A stretch of DNA of 48,238 nucleotides from an uncultured Erysipelotrichaceae bacterium (GCA_902788975.1 CADAMI010000003.1:1-48238), one strand, 5' to 3'. Positions 1 through 8,475 are shown, numbered from the stretch's first letter. Translations and numbers: made by a program. The notes: generated by a model from the letters alone, not told the origin.

Positions 1-837
1 TTTTTACTATCTCTTCATTTATTTAATAGTAAAGACGATAAAAAATATCTAAAAACAATTTATTCAATAACTAACAATATTGAAAATAATTATAAAGTAT
101 ATAAAATAAAAAAAAGAAATGGCAAACTAAGAACTATTCATGAACCTAATAAATTATTAAAACATATTCAAAGACAAATCTTAAATAATATTTTAAATAA
201 TAAAACTATTTCAAAGTATGCTAAAGCATATCACCCTGGTATCTCATTAAAAGAGAATGCTATACCTCATATTAATAAAGATTTAATATTAAAGTTAGAT
301 ATCAAAGATTTCTTTGAAAATATTAATTTTATTGATGTCTATAATGCTTGTTTTTCTATTGAATACTTTCCAAAATCAGTGGGTATGATTTTAACATATC
401 TTTGTACTTACCAGGATCATTTAATACAAGGAGCTCCAACCTCAGCTTATATTTCTAATTTAGTAATGAAAGATTTTGATGATGTAATAGGTGAGTGGTG
501 TGATAATAATAACATTTCGTATACTAGATATTCTGACGATATGACATTCTCTGGTAATTTTAATCCCAGTGAAATAATTACTAAAGTAAGAAAAATGCTA
601 TCTAAATTAGGCTTAGAATTAAACAATAAAAAAACACATATTGTAAAGAAATCAGCTAGTCAGAATATAACTGGATTAGTAGTTAATGAAAAAGTTCAAA
701 CAAATAATAAATATCGTAAAAAAATAAGACAAGAAGTATACTATATTAAGAAGTATGGATTATCTTCTCATTTAAAGAAATTAAATATTCAAGATAAAGA
801 TAAATATTTACATAGTTTATATCCTACAAATAGATAA
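1..837 (+). CDS. Retron-type reverse transcriptase, 5' truncated by the window edge
   Basis: The frame is open from base 1, so the start lies upstream. Motifs appear in the right order for a reverse transcriptase: the retron-type NAxxH motif as NAIPH (256-270), LKLDIKDFF with the first catalytic Asp (298-300), QGAPTSAYISN (427-459), the active site YSDD (529-540), LELNNKKTH, and ITG in place of the retron VTG motif (667-675). NAxxH and VTG-type motifs mark retron RTs, which make msDNA from a noncoding RNA usually encoded just upstream; that RNA would lie outside the window. The frame ends early with HSLYPTNR, while the next frame (818-895) encodes YILQIDKNNQEF and more, which resembles the usual RT tail. 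The thumb end therefore looks frameshifted. No effector gene follows on this strand. Confidence 0.85.
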   Translation, partial: FLLSLHLFNSKDDKKYLKTIYSITNNIENNYKVYKIKKRNGKLRTIHEPNKLLKHIQRQILNNILNNKTISKYAKAYHPGISLKENAIPHINKDLILKLDIKDFFENINFIDVYNACFSIEYFPKSVGMILTYLCTYQDHLIQGAPTSAYISNLVMKDFDDVIGEWCDNNNISYTRYSDDMTFSGNFNPSEIITKVRKMLSKLGLELNNKKTHIVKKSASQNITGLVVNEKVQTNNKYRKKIRQEVYYIKKYGLSSHLKKLNIQDKDKYLHSLYPTNR

Positions 838-895
838 GAATAATCAAGAATTCATTACATATAAAAAAATAATTAAAGAATATCTTAATAATTAA
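818..895 (+). pseudogene. Frame-shifted C-terminal tail of the reverse transcriptase
   Basis: Frame 2 from 818 to the stop at 893-895 reads YILQIDKNNQEF followed by a Lys-rich end. This pattern (Y-x-L-x-I-x-x-x-x-x-E-F) is common at the extreme C-terminus of retron and group II-like RTs. It lies directly after the point where the main frame becomes unlike the family, so a small deletion or insertion near 818-823 probably separated it from the body of the enzyme. Confidence 0.55.
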
Positions 896-930
896 AAACA
901 CTTTATACAACCATATAAAGTGTTTTCTTT
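895..930. terminator. Bidirectional terminator between the RT and the 717-aa gene
   Basis: A perfect 13-bp inverted repeat (895-907 with 914-926, loop CAACCA) has A residues on one side and T residues on the other. It can end both the RT transcript and the convergent minus-strand gene. Confidence 0.8.
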
Positions 931-3082
931 ATCTCTTTTTAGTTTCTGTTGACATCATACTAACTATTTCGCTTTCAATTTCATTTATGCTTGCTTTTAT
1001 AGCACTTCCTTGATCAATTACCACAATTTTTCCTTCAGTAGAATATTGACCGGTATCATGAATTTCCTTTAACAAGTTTTCTCTTACTATTTCATTTATC
1101 GAAATTGTATGCCTTGATCCATCTGATGATACTAAAATAATATTTCTAGGATTATGATTTATTTCATGTATATAAATATGAGAATCAGTCATAATTCTAA
1201 AATTACTATACGCCTGCTTACACAATTCGCGAAGTATATATTTTCTTGATCTTTCATCATTAAGTATATTTGACGCTTCATAATTAGTAAAAATAAATTC
1301 ACTTGCATTTTTCAAAATTGAACGATTAGGGAAAAATGAATCTGTTTGGTGAATATTTAACAAAGTAGATGGTATTGTTATTGACTCTGTTTTTAAACTA
1401 ACAAAATCTAAATCACCTTTAATTTCTTCTAAACCCTCATTAAGAACAACTTTACTTATATATAAATTATTATCATTTTTATAATTGAAAAAATGCTCAA
1501 GACAAATATTTTTTAAACTATTGGGAGTTATAAGAGTCTTACCAGCAGAACCCTCAAGTATAGTATCTCTAATAAACCAATCTGTATAAAATGGACGAAT
1601 TTCAGTAATCCCCTCGGGTACTTTGTATTCTAAAGTTTTTTCGCTTTCTATACCAGAAAAATAATTATATATTTCAACAATTCTATTTGTATCTCCATTA
1701 ATAAAACCTTGTCCATTTTTTTCCATTATTATATTTAAATTATTAATCCAACAAACAGTACCCAAAGGTATTTTATCTTTTGTTTCAATACCTACTGCTG
1801 GAAGCTTTTTCATGAAATGATAAGGTAAATTAACATCATTAAAATCAATTTGATAATTATTAAAGAAATAATTCATTTTTTCATGACTAACAGCACTAAG
1901 TACTAATGATAAACTAAAAGCACTTTGCAATATTAAAGCAAGATTTAAATTATCATACTTTAATAATTCAACAATATACTGAATTAAATACTTTTTACCA
2001 TCAGGTAATATTTGATTAAGTAATGAATCAACACCGGTAATATTGGTAGTTAATTTGTCTAAAATAATATCTTTATAATACTTTAATTCTCTACCTGCTG
2101 GAATATTTTTAAATGGACTTTCTTCTTGATTAACAATATCGATTGTTAAAATATCAAACTTAACCTCATATAAAGGTTTCAAATCTAATTCATGTCCACC
2201 ATAATCATTTAAAACTAAGTATTTTATTTCTAATTCATTGATTTTGTCTAATAACATTTGTCTATTTTTAGGTGCTTTTTCTATTTTATCAATTGCTTCT
2301 AATTCTTGGTTTAAATCATCAATTTTAAGATGATTATATGCATATAGTTCAAGTTCTCTTTCTAAATATGCTATTTTGTCTATTACATCAAGATTAATAT
2401 TTTTAAGTGCATATAATTTATCGGGTATAAGGATACTTACATAATAAGTTAAATCTAATTCATGTCTATTTAAAACATATTCTTGATCTGTAATATCAGG
2501 AGTATTTTGACCATAACTAAATTCTTTTTTATAAGTTTCTACTTCTTTTAAAGCAGCATAAATATTATTCTTAAATATAATAAAATTACTTGTCAAATTA
2601 TATATCTCATTTAATATTGCACTTTGTTTATCTTTAGATAATTTCTTACCAGATTCACTATATATTTCCTTTAAAGCAACTAATCTTAAATGTGTTTCAT
2701 TATACATTGCCTCCATTTTATCAATATATAATTTAATTTTTATAGGATTAATTCTTTGTTTAAGCCATAATTCATCCTTTTCATAATCTTTCATTGTATC
2801 AAGATTATAATTATTATCATGGTTAATTACTAATCTCCCAAATAACTCAAAATTCATAAGCATTTCTTGACTAAAATCTTTTGAACTAATATTATGACTA
2901 GTAAAATGTTTCTTTTGTGCTAATATTTCTAAATAATTATCTTTATATTCATCTAATTCTTTAATTTTATCATCATCTAAACAATCACGCATTGGAACAG
3001 ATACTAAATCAGTAGGTAAAGCTAGACCATAATTCTTAGTTTCAGATTTAAATATTTTTTTTATTAATTCTTTTAAATTCAT
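929..3082 (-). CDS. Unrecognised 717-aa protein
   Basis: The reading frame is long, with a good start: ATG at 3082 preceded by GGTGA. There is no signal peptide and no membrane segment, so it is probably cytoplasmic. The first ~400 residues are rich in Lys, Glu, Leu and Tyr and probably helical. Around residues 510-600 the text (LNEGLEEIKGDLDFVSLKTE, then SITIPSTLLNI) has the rhythm of BspA-type LRR_5 repeats, but only one or two copies. I do not recognise a family. It converges on the retron RT across a shared terminator and is not in its operon, so there is no reason to call it a retron effector. Confidence 0.8.
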   Translation of the reverse strand: MNLKELIKKIFKSETKNYGLALPTDLVSVPMRDCLDDDKIKELDEYKDNYLEILAQKKHFTSHNISSKDFSQEMLMNFELFGRLVINHDNNYNLDTMKDYEKDELWLKQRINPIKIKLYIDKMEAMYNETHLRLVALKEIYSESGKKLSKDKQSAILNEIYNLTSNFIIFKNNIYAALKEVETYKKEFSYGQNTPDITDQEYVLNRHELDLTYYVSILIPDKLYALKNINLDVIDKIAYLERELELYAYNHLKIDDLNQELEAIDKIEKAPKNRQMLLDKINELEIKYLVLNDYGGHELDLKPLYEVKFDILTIDIVNQEESPFKNIPAGRELKYYKDIILDKLTTNITGVDSLLNQILPDGKKYLIQYIVELLKYDNLNLALILQSAFSLSLVLSAVSHEKMNYFFNNYQIDFNDVNLPYHFMKKLPAVGIETKDKIPLGTVCWINNLNIIMEKNGQGFINGDTNRIVEIYNYFSGIESEKTLEYKVPEGITEIRPFYTDWFIRDTILEGSAGKTLITPNSLKNICLEHFFNYKNDNNLYISKVVLNEGLEEIKGDLDFVSLKTESITIPSTLLNIHQTDSFFPNRSILKNASEFIFTNYEASNILNDERSRKYILRELCKQAYSNFRIMTDSHIYIHEINHNPRNIILVSSDGSRHTISINEIVRENLLKEIHDTGQYSTEGKIVVIDQGSAIKASINEIESEIVSMMSTETKKR

Positions 3083-3112
3083 ATATCATCACCATAACTT
3101 ACTACTAATTAC

Positions 3113-3140
3113 ATTATAACATAAACTATTTTATAAACAA
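3113..3140 (-). promoter_or_regulatory. Promoter of the 717-aa gene
   Basis: On the minus strand, TGT plus TATAAT (extended -10, complement of 3113-3121) lies about 30 bases before the ATG at 3082. A weak TTGTTT lies 16 bases further upstream. Confidence 0.5.
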
Positions 3141-3162
3141 ATATTAATACTACTAATTATAG

Positions 3163-3402
3163 ACAAAATATTATATTATATTAATACCAACAGGAACATT
3201 ATTATTTATTGGTGATAATTGGTATATTGCATGCAACAATGGTAACATTATTAATTCATGCGTATTAACATTTGATAAAAAAGCAATTATTGAATATGAA
3301 GTAACCAAAAAAGAAATAAAAGAAAAATACTTGCTTAATTATGAAGACGTATCATCACAAAATAATACTCCCTATACAAAAGTAAAGAGTATAAATAAAT
3401 AA
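3163..3402 (+). pseudogene. Coding remnant with no start codon
   Basis: Frame 1 is open from 3163 to the TAA at 3400-3402 and reads like protein (TGTLLFIGDNWYIACNNGN, then a Lys/Glu-rich tail). It contains no Met codon in frame and no ribosome site. This looks like the 3' end of a gene whose front was lost. I compared it by eye with the neighbouring 717-aa protein and found only a weak P-x-GT match, not enough to call it a duplicate. Confidence 0.45.
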
Positions 3403-3406
3403 TTAT

Positions 3407-3445
3407 AAAGAGGAATTTATCTTAAATGATAGATTACTCTTTTAT
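3407..3445 (+). terminator. Hairpin after the remnant, before the alr operon
   Basis: An imperfect 15-bp hairpin (3407-3421 with 3428-3442, one mismatch) with a 6-base loop ends in TTTT. A TATAAT-like box follows at about 3453, so it separates the remnant from the next transcript. Confidence 0.5.
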
Positions 3446-3478
3446 AAATATGATATAATAATTAAGGATGTGATTAAA

Positions 3479-3673
3479 ATGGAAATAACAATCGATATAG
3501 ATGCACTTAGAAATGATTTAATTAATTACTTTGGCTCTGCTATGCAGTATAATAAAGTAGCCATGATGGATTTAATTAAAGTAGAACAGGCTAGTGATAA
3601 TGAAGTAGTTAATATTGCTTTAAAGAATGGTTTTAACTTATATGATTATGAAATTAAAGGAAAGAGAAGATAA
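3479..3673 (+). CDS. Small conserved-looking protein upstream of alr
   Basis: This codes for 64 residues with no membrane segment and no known motif; the middle (YFGSAMQYNKVAMMDLIKVE) is probably helical. I chose ATG 3479 over GTG 3470 because AAGGA (3464-3468) is ten bases from the ATG and almost touches the GTG. The stop is one base before the alr start codon, so the two are probably cotranslated. The function is unknown; it may simply be the first gene of the alr operon. Confidence 0.7.
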   Translation: MEITIDIDALRNDLINYFGSAMQYNKVAMMDLIKVEQASDNEVVNIALKNGFNLYDYEIKGKRR

Positions 3674-3674
3674 T

Positions 3675-4760
3675 ATGGATATAACTAGACCAACAATTAT
3701 GGAAATAGATTTAAATGCCTTAGATCATAATATAAATGCAATTCAAAATAAAGTTGGGCCTAATGTTAAATTAATGCCCGTAATTAAAGCTAACGGTTAT
3801 GGAACTTACATAAATAAAAGATTAGATTTTTTAAATAAATTCGATATTGTTGCCGTTGCAACGGTAGATGAAGGCGTTGACTTAAGAAACATTGGTTATG
3901 AAAAAGAAATCTTTGTTTTAAATCAGCCATATTATGAAGAAATAACTAAAATTATTAATTACAAATTAGTGGTAGGTATCAGTTCTTATGAATTTGCTGA
4001 AAAATTAGCCGAAACTAATAAAGAAGTAACCATTCATATTGAAATTGGTACTGGTATGGGTAGAACTGGTATTCATCCATATAAAATAGAAAAATTTATC
4101 GATTCACTATCATCTAATATTAAAGTTGAAGGTTTATATACCCATTTTTCATCTGCTGATATTGATCCTGAATATACCAGGAAACAATTAGCTTCTTTTA
4201 AATATGCTGTAAGCATTGTTGAAGCTAAATTAGGAAAAATGAAATATCTCCATACAGCAGCATCTAATGCCATCCTAAATTATCCTGAAACATATTTTAA
4301 TTTAGTAAGACCAGGTATTATCTTGTATGGTTATTCTAGTGAAGAAGATACTTATAAAAAAATTGATATTAAACCCATTGCTAAATTAAAATCAAAAATT
4401 ACTTTCTTAAAAGTGGTTGAAGCAGGAACAAGTATTGGTTATGGTAGAAGTTATATTACCAACAAAGTTACTAAAGTAGCTACTGTTCCTATCGGTTATG
4501 CTGATGGCTTCAGAAGGACATTCTCTAATGGCTGGTGTGTTCTTATTAATAATGAGAGAGTTCCTATTATTGGTAAAGTATGTATGGATAGTTTTATGGT
4601 TGATGTTACCAATCTTAAAAATGTTAACATAGGTGATGAAGTAATTATTTGGGATAATAATAATATAACTTTAGAAGATTTAGCTAATAAATGTGATACG
4701 ATTAACTATGAAATATTATCGACAATTAGTGCTAGAGTACCTAGAAAATTTATTAAATAA
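3675..4760 (+). CDS. alr: Alanine racemase
   Basis: Interconverts L- and D-alanine with pyridoxal phosphate, supplying D-Ala for peptidoglycan in the cytosol. The PLP lysine is Lys38 in VIKANGYG. The second catalytic residue is Tyr256 in IGYGRSY. VCMDSFMVDVT and the C-terminal racemase barrel are present. Length, 361 residues, is normal. The usual YGHG after the lysine motif is replaced by YGTYINKR and the following helix is about five residues short, a form also seen in VanT-like racemase domains, so serine racemase activity cannot be excluded. ATG 3675 was chosen because GGAAAGAGA lies just upstream; the longer frame from 3627 overlaps the preceding gene. Confidence 0.93.
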   Translation: MDITRPTIMEIDLNALDHNINAIQNKVGPNVKLMPVIKANGYGTYINKRLDFLNKFDIVAVATVDEGVDLRNIGYEKEIFVLNQPYYEEITKIINYKLVVGISSYEFAEKLAETNKEVTIHIEIGTGMGRTGIHPYKIEKFIDSLSSNIKVEGLYTHFSSADIDPEYTRKQLASFKYAVSIVEAKLGKMKYLHTAASNAILNYPETYFNLVRPGIILYGYSSEEDTYKKIDIKPIAKLKSKITFLKVVEAGTSIGYGRSYITNKVTKVATVPIGYADGFRRTFSNGWCVLINNERVPIIGKVCMDSFMVDVTNLKNVNIGDEVIIWDNNNITLEDLANKCDTINYEILSTISARVPRKFIK

Positions 4761-4772
4761 AAAGAGGTGTAT

Positions 4773-5408
4773 ATGAAAAAAATAATAATTACCATAATAA
4801 TCTTTCTATTATTAATTTTAACCTTATACATTTTTAACTATATTCCCCATAAAATATATACGAATGAAGACTTTAATATCAAAACATATATTAGTAGTAT
4901 CGATAATGATAATGATGGTATTGATGATCAAACTGATATCTTAAATAATGCTAGAGATTACATTTCCAGAAAACCTAAATATAAAAGTAAATATTATAGT
5001 ACTGGTTATCCAGATGATAATTATGGTGTCTGTACTGATGTTGTAGCTTATAGTTTAAAAAATGCTGGTTATGACTTAATGGAATTAGTAAATAATGATA
5101 TCAATGATAATAAAGATAAATATAATATTAAAACCATTGATAAAAATATTGATTTTAGAAGAGTCGTTAATTTAAAAGTATATTTTGATAATCATGCGAT
5201 ATCATTAACTACTGATATTAATAAAATAGCTGATTGGCAAGGTGGCGACATCGTTGTCTTTAAAAAACATATTGGTATAGTTTCAGACAAACGTAATAAA
5301 AATGGTATTCCATTTATTATTCATCATGCTAATCCATTTCAAAGAAGTTATGAAGAAGATATCCTAGAAAATAGAACTGATATTATCGGTCATTATCGTA
5401 TCAGTTAA
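4773..5408 (+). CDS. DUF1287 family protein, membrane-anchored
   Basis: A 211-residue protein with one N-terminal hydrophobic segment (about residues 4-22), so it is likely outside the membrane. After an acidic DNDNDGIDD stretch it shows the DUF1287 pattern: GVCTDVV (Cys87), NIDFRRVVNL, GGDIVVF, HIGIVSD and a final IIGHYR. These Cys/His positions suggest an NlpC/P60-like amidase fold, and some relatives are thought to act on the cell wall; activity here is inference. It sits 12 bases after alr and shares its transcript, which fits a wall role. Start ATG 4773 follows AGAGG. Confidence 0.8.
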   Translation: MKKIIITIIIFLLLILTLYIFNYIPHKIYTNEDFNIKTYISSIDNDNDGIDDQTDILNNARDYISRKPKYKSKYYSTGYPDDNYGVCTDVVAYSLKNAGYDLMELVNNDINDNKDKYNIKTIDKNIDFRRVVNLKVYFDNHAISLTTDINKIADWQGGDIVVFKKHIGIVSDKRNKNGIPFIIHHANPFQRSYEEDILENRTDIIGHYRIS

Positions 5409-5411
5409 TAC

Positions 5412-5440
5412 TTGATTATTAACATAAAGTATGCTAAGAT
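5412..5440 (+). promoter_or_regulatory. Promoter upstream of the 203-aa gene
   Basis: TTGATT (5412-5417), 17 bases, then TGC-TAAGAT (-10 at 5435-5440, extended form). It lies 28 bases before the ATG at 5468. Confidence 0.6.
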
Positions 5441-5467
5441 ATTATCTGCCATTGGAGGTATATAATA

Positions 5468-6079
5468 ATGGATAGTCAAATTGAAAGATTTAATTATAGC
5501 AGATTAACAAATGAAATGAATGTAGATGATAAAATAAAATATTTAAAAACAGTTAAAGCTAATCTTTTAGCCAGAGCTTACGTCCACTCACTAATTGGTA
5601 ATCTATATATTAAATTATATAATCATAGTGGTTATGCTAACGAAGTTGTTAAAGATGAATTATTAGATAATTATTCTTATGAAGCTACATCAAGCATAAT
5701 TCCTTTCTTTAAAGAAAATGATCTTATAATTAGAGGTTTACTTGTTGATGATTGGAGTAGATATTTTAATCATAGCTGGATAAGCTTTACCTTACATAAT
5801 AAAGAATACATCTTTGATCCAGCCTTAAATTTAATTGTAAAAAAACAAGACTATGAAGAAATCTTCACACCAGATAGAATTGGAAGCGTTTCTTCATACC
5901 GAGTAAAAACTGATTTGTTAGATACCCTTGCAAATGGAAAAGAAAATCAAGATGGTTTCATCGAAGTTAACAAATCAAATGACATTAATAGTTCATTTTA
6001 TAAAGCAGATATGCAAATAAAAGGTGAAGCTATTAATCGTAAAATTTTAACCCTTACTACCAAATATAATCAAAAATAA
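5468..6079 (+). CDS. Uncharacterised 203-aa protein with a transglutaminase-like segment
   Basis: Starts at ATG 5468 after GGAGGT. It has no signal peptide. The stretch FNHSWISFTLHNKEYIFDPA resembles the His and Asp strands of transglutaminase-like folds (H-x-W ... Y-x-FDP). I do not see the matching catalytic Cys, so activity is doubtful. It is a single-gene unit between its own promoter and the terminator at 6082. Function unknown. Confidence 0.7.
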   Translation: MDSQIERFNYSRLTNEMNVDDKIKYLKTVKANLLARAYVHSLIGNLYIKLYNHSGYANEVVKDELLDNYSYEATSSIIPFFKENDLIIRGLLVDDWSRYFNHSWISFTLHNKEYIFDPALNLIVKKQDYEEIFTPDRIGSVSSYRVKTDLLDTLANGKENQDGFIEVNKSNDINSSFYKADMQIKGEAINRKILTLTTKYNQK

Positions 6080-6081
6080 TT

Positions 6082-6108
6082 ATACAAACTAATTGTTTGT
6101 ATTTTTTT
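6082..6108 (+). terminator. Terminator after the 203-aa gene
   Basis: ATACAAAC and GTTTGTAT form an 8-bp stem with loop TAATT, followed by TTTTTT. Confidence 0.8.
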
Positions 6109-6109
6109 A

Positions 6110-6118
6110 TGTTATAAT
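6110..6118 (+). promoter_or_regulatory. Extended -10 promoter of the DUF1848 gene
   Basis: TGT-TATAAT directly follows the preceding terminator. The predicted transcript start is almost at the ribosome site AGGAAG (6125-6130), so the leader would be very short. Confidence 0.5.
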
Positions 6119-6137
6119 TTTTTTAGGAAGTGGTTAT

Positions 6138-7025
6138 ATGATACTTATGGTAAGTGGTAGAACAGATATTGTTGCTTTTTATTCTGAATGGTTTATGAAT
6201 CGTTATTATGTAGGCTATGTCGATGTCAGGAATCCTTTTAATCCTAAACTAGTAAGCCGTATAAATTTTGATAATGTTGATCTTATTATGTTCTGTACTA
6301 AAAATCCTATTCCTATCGTTAATGATTTAAAAGAAATAAATAAACCAATTCTATTTCATGTAACCTTAACTCCATATAATAAAGATATTGAACCAAATGT
6401 TCCTGATAAAAAGAAAGTAATCGAAGCTATAAAACAAATATCACAAATAATAGGCCCAGATAATATTTTTATTAGATATGATCCAATATTTTTAAATGAT
6501 AAATATAACCTTGATTATCATGAAAGAGCCTTTAATAAAATGTGTCAACTATTAAATGGCCATGTTAAACATATAATTATCTCTTTCATTGATGATTATA
6601 AAAATGTTAGAAAGAATTATAAATATCTAAATTATAAAGAATTAACCGAAGAAGATTATAAAACTATTGGCGTGTCTTTTAGTAAAAGTGCTAAAGAAAA
6701 TAATATGACTGTCCAGACTTGCTTTGAAGAGAGAAATCTTACAGAGTATGGCTTTATTAAAGAAGATTGCTTATCACACACACTTGCCTATAAATTAACC
6801 GGTAAAACATTTAATACATGGAAGGCTAGAAAAGGTAATAAATGTAAATGCGTTGAAATGGTCGATATTGGTGCCTATAATACCTGTAAACATCTTTGTA
6901 AGTATTGCTATGCCAATTTTGATGAAAAAGAAATAAATAATAATGTCATAAAACATAATCCAAATTCTTCTCTTTTAATTGGTGAATTAAATAAAGATGA
7001 TATTATCAAAGAAAGAATTAAATAA
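6138..7025 (+). CDS. DUF1848 family protein with a C-terminal cysteine cluster
   Basis: A 295-residue soluble protein. The start MILMVSGRTDIVAFY, then the core DLIMFCTKNP and IFIRYDPIF, match the DUF1848 family. The C-terminal Cys cluster (CKC, then TCKHLCKYCYAN) could bind an iron-sulfur cluster as in radical-SAM-related proteins. Its biochemical role is not known. ATG 6138 fits AGGAAG seven bases upstream; an upstream frame extension from 6093 runs through the promoter and was discarded. Confidence 0.8.
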   Translation: MILMVSGRTDIVAFYSEWFMNRYYVGYVDVRNPFNPKLVSRINFDNVDLIMFCTKNPIPIVNDLKEINKPILFHVTLTPYNKDIEPNVPDKKKVIEAIKQISQIIGPDNIFIRYDPIFLNDKYNLDYHERAFNKMCQLLNGHVKHIIISFIDDYKNVRKNYKYLNYKELTEEDYKTIGVSFSKSAKENNMTVQTCFEERNLTEYGFIKEDCLSHTLAYKLTGKTFNTWKARKGNKCKCVEMVDIGAYNTCKHLCKYCYANFDEKEINNNVIKHNPNSSLLIGELNKDDIIKERIK

Positions 7026-7075
7026 AATGTTTAACTTTCAAATAATTAATCCATAATATTATTGGAGGAATAAAT

Positions 7076-7267
7076 ATGACACAAAAAGAATTAGCTTATC
7101 TTGAAGATGCTATTGGTCATGAAAAAACTATTATTGCCATCTGTCAAGAATCAATAAAATACTTACAAGATGAATCTTTAATTACATTTATTGAAAATGA
7201 AATACCTAAACATGAACAAACTAAAAGAGATCTAATGCATATGTTGGAGGTAAAAGCCAATGAATGA
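7076..7267 (+). CDS. Small helical protein paired with a CotF-like protein
   Basis: A 63-residue, all-helical protein (one Cys) that starts after TTGGAGG. Its rhythm (LAYLEDAIGHEKTIIAICQE, then KHEQTKRDL) is that of a two-helix, ferritin-like half, like small CotF-related spore coat or rubrerythrin-like proteins. It overlaps the next gene by 8 bases, so the two are translationally coupled. The coat assignment leans on the neighbour. Confidence 0.65.
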   Translation: MTQKELAYLEDAIGHEKTIIAICQESIKYLQDESLITFIENEIPKHEQTKRDLMHMLEVKANE

Positions 7268-7508
7268 TAAATTAATAATGGAAAATTATCTATTAGTTTT
7301 AAAAAGTACCATTGAAGTATATATACATGGTACTCTAGAAAGTTCAAATAAAGATATTCGTGAGTTACTTCATAAAGGCCTAAATAGCACTTTAACTCAT
7401 CAAGCCAACACTTATGACTTAATGGCTGAATATGGTTTTTATCAAGTTAATAATATTATGCCACAAACTATTAACCAAACTTTAACTAAAATAAATAGTC
7501 AAAACTAA
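7260..7508 (+). CDS. Spore coat protein F-like (Coat F domain)
   Basis: An 82-residue protein matching the Coat_F pattern: MNDKLIMENYLLVLKSTIEV, then YIHGTLESSNKDIRELL, a Gln in the second helix pair and a final DLMAEYGFYQV (usual form M-x-x-x-G-W/F-Y). Such proteins are small helical bundles found in spore coats of Bacilli and Clostridia, though some occur in non-spore-formers. The ATG at 7260 follows TTGGAGG and overlaps the stop of the previous gene. With CotE at 29.2 kb this hints at sporulation. Confidence 0.78.
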   Translation: MNDKLIMENYLLVLKSTIEVYIHGTLESSNKDIRELLHKGLNSTLTHQANTYDLMAEYGFYQVNNIMPQTINQTLTKINSQN

Positions 7509-7523
7509 TATTTTAGTTTTTTT
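7501..7523 (+). terminator. Terminator of the CotF-like pair
   Basis: AAAACTAA and TTAGTTTT form an 8-bp stem with loop TATT, followed by T residues. It overlaps the stop codon of the CotF-like gene. Confidence 0.75.
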
Positions 7524-7530
7524 CTTTTCA

Positions 7531-7559
7531 TAGACATTTCTTTCTTACTATGATACAAT
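7531..7559 (+). promoter_or_regulatory. Promoter of the membrane protein/glycosyltransferase pair
   Basis: TAGACA, exactly 17 bases, then TACAAT preceded by TGA. Confidence 0.6.
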
Positions 7560-7581
7560 TAAATTATATTTGGAGGGTATC

Positions 7582-8463
7582 ATGGTTAAGAAAAAAGAAA
7601 CAGAAAAAGTCGTTAAAAAAAGTAGTAAGGAAACAATTAATATTGAATCACTAAAAGAAGAATTAACGGAGTATATTGATAAATCTATAAAAAAAGAATT
7701 TATCTCTGAATTAGAAAAATCTTATAAAAGAACAATTAGAGAAAAAAATAAAAAAATAATTATTAAAAATATGTTTATTACCGGCTTATTATTCATTATA
7801 GTTTGTTTAGTATTTATTATGAATAAAAATAATTATTTTGATAAATTCTTTATCGAAGATAATAATACTAAACAAGTAAAAGTTACTAAAACAAAAGAAG
7901 AAAATACTAATACTGAAGAAGAACCAACATTAGATGAATTAAAAGAAGAATACTCTTATCTATTAGATAATATTTATATAAATGAAAACTCTAGTTATTT
8001 ATCAGATTATTATAATGGTAATTTAACTAGTGAATTAAAAAATTATCTAACTCTTAATTTTTTAGATATTGATTCTTTTCCTCAAGAAGATAACTATCAA
8101 ATTATTGATAAAGAATCTTTTACTAATGAATATCAAAAGCACTTTAATGATAAATATCAAAATAAAACATTTAACTATAATGGTAATTTAATTCGTTATA
8201 TTAATAAATTAGATTCTTATTTATCAGATGATATAATCAATAAGAATAGTACCAATATCATAAGAGAAATAACTGATATTAAAGTATCAGATGATAAAGT
8301 ATTAATAACTACAACTGAAGCTCTATCTTATGATAATAAACTATATAATATTATTACTAACGAAGAAATATCAGATGATATTAATGACCTATTATCATAT
8401 ACTGATAAATTAAATACTGTTACTTATACATTTGAAGATAATAAATTAATAAGTATTAAATAA
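7582..8463 (+). CDS. Single-pass membrane protein of unknown function
   Basis: A 293-residue protein: about 60 charged residues inside, one membrane helix near 58-80 (FITGLLFIIVCLVFIMNK), then an outside acidic domain rich in Asp, Asn and Tyr. ATG 7582 was chosen because GGAGG (7572-7576) sits six bases upstream; the TTG at 7570 overlaps that site. It is followed after a few bases by a glycosyltransferase gene. No family was recognised. Confidence 0.75.
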   Translation: MVKKKETEKVVKKSSKETINIESLKEELTEYIDKSIKKEFISELEKSYKRTIREKNKKIIIKNMFITGLLFIIVCLVFIMNKNNYFDKFFIEDNNTKQVKVTKTKEENTNTEEEPTLDELKEEYSYLLDNIYINENSSYLSDYYNGNLTSELKNYLTLNFLDIDSFPQEDNYQIIDKESFTNEYQKHFNDKYQNKTFNYNGNLIRYINKLDSYLSDDIINKNSTNIIREITDIKVSDDKVLITTTEALSYDNKLYNIITNEEISDDINDLLSYTDKLNTVTYTFEDNKLISIK

Positions 8464-8475
8464 AGGATGATTATT

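Noticed and set aside
929-3082. The 717-aa protein as the retron effector
   Set aside because: It is convergent to the RT, has its own promoter, and shows no nuclease, membrane or transferase domain typical of retron effectors.
3181-3402. Remnant as a duplicated end of the 717-aa gene
   Set aside because: Only a P-x-GT match and general composition are shared; the rest does not align by eye.
4073-4273. Minus-strand frame inside alr
   Set aside because: Lies entirely within the alanine racemase coding region without a start signal.
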